Position numbers and translations under genes: made by a program. The notes beneath the pieces were generated by a model. It saw only the letters and a list, made by a program, of their open reading frames with translations. It was not told the DNA's origin and ran no database searches. This document shows, in pieces, positions 60,421 to 64,000 of a stretch of 64,000 nucleotides of DNA. Position 1 is the stretch's first letter; each line of letters starts with the position of its first letter. Location of the stretch: positions 62,001-126,000 of IMG/VR virus record IMGVR_UViG_3300005856_000023, one strand, 5' to 3'. This DNA is from a virus.

Positions 60421-62241
60421 ATGAAGTTTGATAACTGCGCTTCATGTATGTTAAGAGATCGTCCTATTGTTATGGAGGATTACATAGATAATGGATCAGA
60501 TCAAACTATTATGTTAGTTGGTGAAGCACCAGGCTACACAGAAGCAAAAACCGGTAAGCCATTTACAGGTAAATCAGGCTCCATAATTCGTAACATTATA
60601 AAACAAATCAAAAACTACAATATTGTAATAACAAATAGTGTTTTATGTCATCCAGATAAGAATGAAACTCCAAATGATACTGTGCTAACAAAATGTAGAC
60701 CAAACATCATTAATCAAATACAAAAATATTCACCTGTTAAAATTATTACACTAGGTAATAGAGGCTTGCAACAAATATGTAAAATTTACCAACTTAAGCA
60801 TATTAAAGCATCACAAAAAGGATTTATAGACACTGTTTTGGATAGGAATACTAAACAAAAGATAGAAATTTATGCAACATATCATCCAGCTTACTATTTG
60901 AGAAGTAGAGAAGAGAATATCATAAATCATATTTTGGATACATTTAAGCAAGCAACAAATAATCCAAATCTAGTCTACATAGATACAGCAAGCAAAGTAG
61001 AAGCAGCAAAACAATTAGAGTTCTTACAATCAGAATATGATAGTGCTAAGAATTTAGATTTGGATATTGATTTAGATGGATATGATATAATATCCTGCTT
61101 TGAACATGAAAATTATATGTTGTTATGTTTATACAAACCTGAAGCAGGCAAAAAAATTATCGGATTACCAATTCAAACTTTTGTACATAATTTTGATGCA
61201 GACAAAAAATTCAATTTCGCTACATTTGTAACAGGAGATAAAAAAGAACTCAGAATTGTTAGCAGAAATTACAATAAAATACTTAGTGACTACATAAAAA
61301 ATATAAATGGCAAAAGTTCTTCATTTGGAGTTATAGAGGGCAGTTTAGTTCAGAATTTTGCGTTATTCCTATCAATATCTAGAAATAGATCGTTTCACAA
61401 ACCCAGTTATATATACTTGGATATAGAAGTTTTAAACAATGAAGGAGAATTTCCAGATCCAGTTGTAGCTGATAGACCCATCATATGTTACAGTTATATG
61501 GATAACAATAAGAACAAAATATATAGTTGTTACTTGCAAACAAAACATATAGATTTACAAACAGTAAAAAAATATTTACCAGAACAAGTTAGTCAAGAAA
61601 TTGAATTGATTGCTTTCGAAAATGAAAAGGATTTAGTTGTTCATATAACCAATAAGATAAAAGATGAGTTTGCTTTGTATGTTGGTTGGAATGTTGGCTT
61701 TGACGTATCATACATTATAAACAGATACATAAAGCTAACAAACGATAGTTCCATTATTCCCTGTAAAGTGAATGATGAAAAGAATGTGGGTATAGATTGT
61801 GATTTAGTCTATGGTGCAACAATAGATTTGTTAAAGATGTATCGCAATATAAAACCAGATCTAACATCTTACTCTTTGGATAATGTCTCAAAATTAGAAT
61901 TAAAATCCAGCAAAGTAAAAATAAACAAATCCTTAAAACAAATCTGGGATGAAGATCCAAGCTTAGTTATTGCATACAACATATATGACACTATTCTGGT
62001 TAGCATGATAGATGAAAAATACAAGTTTGTAGACCAATATCACTATTTGAGATCTTTGTATGAATTACCTTTTAACGAGAAATTTGTTAACAGTAAAGTT
62101 TTAGCTACAACTATTAAGTTGATTGCAATTGCTCTGAGACATAATCTAATTCCAACTATGTTAGCTAGCAAAACAATTGATTCATATACAGGAGCATATG
62201 TAAGAGAGTTTATAAAAGGTGTATTTAGAGTAGAATCTTAA
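60421..62241 (+). CDS. Uracil-DNA glycosylase fused to PolB-type 3'-5' exonuclease, no polymerase domain
   Basis: 606 residues. Residues 1-190: family 4 UDG with Cys6/Cys9, GEAPG (34-38), LCHP....KC Cys pair (Fe-S cluster) and YHPAYYL (motif 2). Residues about 325-560: family B DNA polymerase exonuclease with YLDIEV (Exo I), NVGFD (Exo II) and YNIYD (Exo III). It ends at GAYVREFIKGVFRVES, exactly where PolB continues with the D..SLYPS palm motif. The polymerase part must be elsewhere. Probably removes uracil and proofreads at the fork. Confidence 0.82.
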   Translation: MKFDNCASCMLRDRPIVMEDYIDNGSDQTIMLVGEAPGYTEAKTGKPFTGKSGSIIRNIIKQIKNYNIVITNSVLCHPDKNETPNDTVLTKCRPNIINQIQKYSPVKIITLGNRGLQQICKIYQLKHIKASQKGFIDTVLDRNTKQKIEIYATYHPAYYLRSREENIINHILDTFKQATNNPNLVYIDTASKVEAAKQLEFLQSEYDSAKNLDLDIDLDGYDIISCFEHENYMLLCLYKPEAGKKIIGLPIQTFVHNFDADKKFNFATFVTGDKKELRIVSRNYNKILSDYIKNINGKSSSFGVIEGSLVQNFALFLSISRNRSFHKPSYIYLDIEVLNNEGEFPDPVVADRPIICYSYMDNNKNKIYSCYLQTKHIDLQTVKKYLPEQVSQEIELIAFENEKDLVVHITNKIKDEFALYVGWNVGFDVSYIINRYIKLTNDSSIIPCKVNDEKNVGIDCDLVYGATIDLLKMYRNIKPDLTSYSLDNVSKLELKSSKVKINKSLKQIWDEDPSLVIAYNIYDTILVSMIDEKYKFVDQYHYLRSLYELPFNEKFVNSKVLATTIKLIAIALRHNLIPTMLASKTIDSYTGAYVREFIKGVFRVES

Positions 62242-62273
62242 TATTAGGATTTTTTTGTCTAATAACAACTGTA

Positions 62274-62287
62274 CTAAATTTAGAGAT
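62274..62287 (+). promoter_or_regulatory. CTAAATTT start-linked box
   Basis: CTAAATTTAGAGAT ends at the ATG at 62288. Confidence 0.65.
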
Positions 62288-62491
62288 ATGAGTAATTTAT
62301 CTAGGCCGTATTACATCTTACTAAATAATAGTTCAAATGAAGTTGATTTGTCTAGCATTGTACAATTTGTTAGAAGACAACTAGGACCAAATGCTAACAT
62401 AAAAGTTATAAGAAAGCAACCACAACATATTGATCCGCTATTCCGATTGAGATATAAAAGAATTACAATAGATATTTATGAAGAAGCTTAA
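62288..62491 (+). CDS. Small hypothetical protein
   Basis: 67 residues (MSNLSRPYYILLNNSSNEVD...), basic in the second half (VIRKQPQHIDPLFRLRYKRITIDI), with a beta-alpha-beta look. Start set by the box; a TTG at 62255 would add 11 residues through it. Convergent with the beta N-part. Unknown. Confidence 0.6.
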   Translation: MSNLSRPYYILLNNSSNEVDLSSIVQFVRRQLGPNANIKVIRKQPQHIDPLFRLRYKRITIDIYEEA

Positions 62492-62503
62492 CAAAAAAAC
62501 AGC

Positions 62504-63946
62504 TTAAACTATTTCATAATCCCAACCAAATAAATTGAAGAACTTCTTTCTACCATGAACCATAAATAATATAGCAGGATTAAGTTCAACTCCAACTGTG
62601 TATATTTTTGATGTCCGTTTTTTAGGATTATATGTTATTGTTGCAACCTGATACATTGTATGTATCCTAACTGTGTATGGTTTTACAATCGTTATTGGAT
62701 CTGAGAGTAACTGATAAGTCATTATCTTTCTACGACCATTAACATAGAAGTAATAGTTGTCAATTAACTGAGGCAGTTCAACCTCTAATATATCTTCTTG
62801 ACCTCCCGGTAGCTGTATGTGAAATCTAACTTTTGAGACTAATGTAACTCTGTTACTGTTAAATGGTTTAACATGATCAATGTCAACTTTCTTAATCTTT
62901 ATACCTTGATCTTCCATAATTCTAATCATTGCAGGTATTATGGTGCTATATTGTTCAATCCTATCATTTCTTATGATTTTCTCATCTTTCTGAGTTAAAA
63001 ATCTAGAGAATGTTGGTATATGCAATTCTTTTCTCTCGAATGTTATGCTGCTAACATCAGGTATATGTTTTCTCTCTAGTGAGATATTTAATGTATGTGA
63101 AGCAGATATAAACTTTTTGAATTGATATTCTGTTTTGTTAATCGGTTTATAGTTTGTAACATTTTGATCTGCTATTGAATATAATTTGTTTGTAGTAGTT
63201 GTTTGTTTATCTGTCTCCTGGGGAGCAAACTTTCTAAGATATTTATCCAAAATTCCTACAATCAAATAAGGTTGTCTGCTAACATTTACTAGTTTAAGTA
63301 TTTGCATTTTTACATCATTATCGTAGCCTCTACTTGTAACTATTGCTATGTATATCTCCGAAAACAAACTAAGCCAATTGCTTCCATAATAGAGAATTTT
63401 ACCGATAACATCATTTCTGATATTGTTTATGTTTAGTATATTTGCTGCGAACTGAGGATCAAATATCAATACTAAAATGTTATTAGTGTTTTGTTGCAAA
63501 ACAAAATGATTCTCAATTATTTTGGTTAATGTTCTGTTTAGTTGTATGTATCTGGATTGATAATAGTTATGTAAACTGCTAAATATTAGTGTTAAGTCTA
63601 TGAAGTTAGCAACAGTCAAACTAAGTGTGTTATATGCTTTCTCTGGTTCTGACACATCATCATTACTTTGTGATAGCATAGGAATTTTTGTTCTCCAATT
63701 TAAAACTGTAATACCCTGTTGTATTAAGGCTTTACGATATTCTATGTATGCATTCTGATTAGTTATAGTTAGCTTTGGAATAACAACTGTTGGTCTTAGC
63801 CTTGGTTTTATGTAATTGTTTATAAGTGACTTTATTGTATTATAAGTGTTAAAGGTTAAATCAAGTAGAAATATCTTTTGATTGTTAGATCGGATATAGG
63901 GTATTCTTACAATTCTTGGCTTTTGATTACTTTTGGTAGATGGCAT
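62504..63946 (-). CDS. RNA polymerase beta subunit, N-terminal part
   Basis: 480 residues. The C-terminal 110 residues match the beta N-lobe: VELPQLIDNYYFYVNGRRKIMTYQLLSDPI (usual D.PLMT..G.FIINGTERV...QL..SPG), then VATITYNPKKRTSKIYTVG and RKKFFNLFGWD (usual R.K.P.T.LL.ALG). The first 350 residues are divergent. It ends where the 42165 gene begins, so together they give a full split beta. The last 54 bp of the window upstream of it show no gene. Confidence 0.72.
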   Translation of the reverse strand: MPSTKSNQKPRIVRIPYIRSNNQKIFLLDLTFNTYNTIKSLINNYIKPRLRPTVVIPKLTITNQNAYIEYRKALIQQGITVLNWRTKIPMLSQSNDDVSEPEKAYNTLSLTVANFIDLTLIFSSLHNYYQSRYIQLNRTLTKIIENHFVLQQNTNNILVLIFDPQFAANILNINNIRNDVIGKILYYGSNWLSLFSEIYIAIVTSRGYDNDVKMQILKLVNVSRQPYLIVGILDKYLRKFAPQETDKQTTTTNKLYSIADQNVTNYKPINKTEYQFKKFISASHTLNISLERKHIPDVSSITFERKELHIPTFSRFLTQKDEKIIRNDRIEQYSTIIPAMIRIMEDQGIKIKKVDIDHVKPFNSNRVTLVSKVRFHIQLPGGQEDILEVELPQLIDNYYFYVNGRRKIMTYQLLSDPITIVKPYTVRIHTMYQVATITYNPKKRTSKIYTVGVELNPAILFMVHGRKKFFNLFGWDYEIV

Positions 63947-64000
63947 TATACATTGTTGCTGCTTGTGCTCTTGAGATCTGTAGTGTATAAAGGTTGCCCT

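Overview
The window looks like part of a large tailed-bacteriophage genome, probably a myovirus, with a thermophilic bacterial host. The host is inferred only from the style of the GC-richer genes; an Aquificota-like host is a guess. Virion genes include the terminase large subunit, portal, prohead protease, tail-tube-like proteins, an OB-fold baseplate spike, a tape measure, a tail fibre with its assembly partner, and a lysis group (holin-like, spanins, lytic transglycosylase). Replication and nucleotide genes include an RFC-type clamp loader, an ATP-dependent DNA ligase, a RecB/Cas4-like nuclease, a uracil-DNA glycosylase fused to a PolB exonuclease domain, NrdA, ThyX, dUTPase and a purine phosphoribosyltransferase. 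No tRNA, rRNA or CRISPR array was recognised.

Two gene classes are interleaved. The core is AT-rich, mostly lacks Shine-Dalgarno sites, and many first genes carry the box CTAAATTT placed so that its C lies 14 nt (rarely 15) before the ATG. I found 19 such cases on both strands. This is where a -10 element would sit if transcription began on the A of the start codon, so these mRNAs are probably leaderless. The box also moves several starts downstream of the longest reading frame. The second class is GC-richer accessory genes with strong AGGAGGTG sites. They sit in an island at about 16.5-23.8 kb, at 3.8-4.1 kb (small gene) and at 30.5-31.7 kb (KH-domain gene). Their leaders exist in repeated copies, two of which carry a broken 5' end of the core gene at 4151.

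Layout: 0-3.7 kb, tandem paralogues and virion genes. 4.1-5.9 kb, DpdA-like DNA transglycosylase and a tiny basic peptide ORF. 5.9-13.3 kb, RNA polymerase beta' N-part, NrdA, ThyX, TerL. 13.3-16.5 kb, portal and QueE. 16.5-23.8 kb, accessory island with segmental duplication and gene fragments. 23.8-26 kb, phosphoribosyltransferase, class II amidotransferase and QueC operon. 26-27.3 kb, non-coding divergent region with three tandem promoter-like units. 27.3-39.3 kb, nuclease, clamp loader, KH gene, fibre, a Hint (intein-like)/beta' fusion, a second beta' piece, ligase. 39.3-51 kb, spike, beta C-part, protease, another beta' piece, tape measure. 51-64 kb, lysis, dUTPase, baseplate-like genes, UDG-exonuclease and the beta N-part.

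The two most coherent systems are as follows. First, 7-deazaguanine DNA modification: QueE and QueC make preQ0, DpdA would place it in DNA, and a free-standing amidotransferase translationally coupled to QueC could convert it to an archaeosine-type base. Second, multisubunit RNA polymerases: one apparently complete split beta/beta' set, plus pieces of a second beta' whose catalytic region is fused to a Hint domain.
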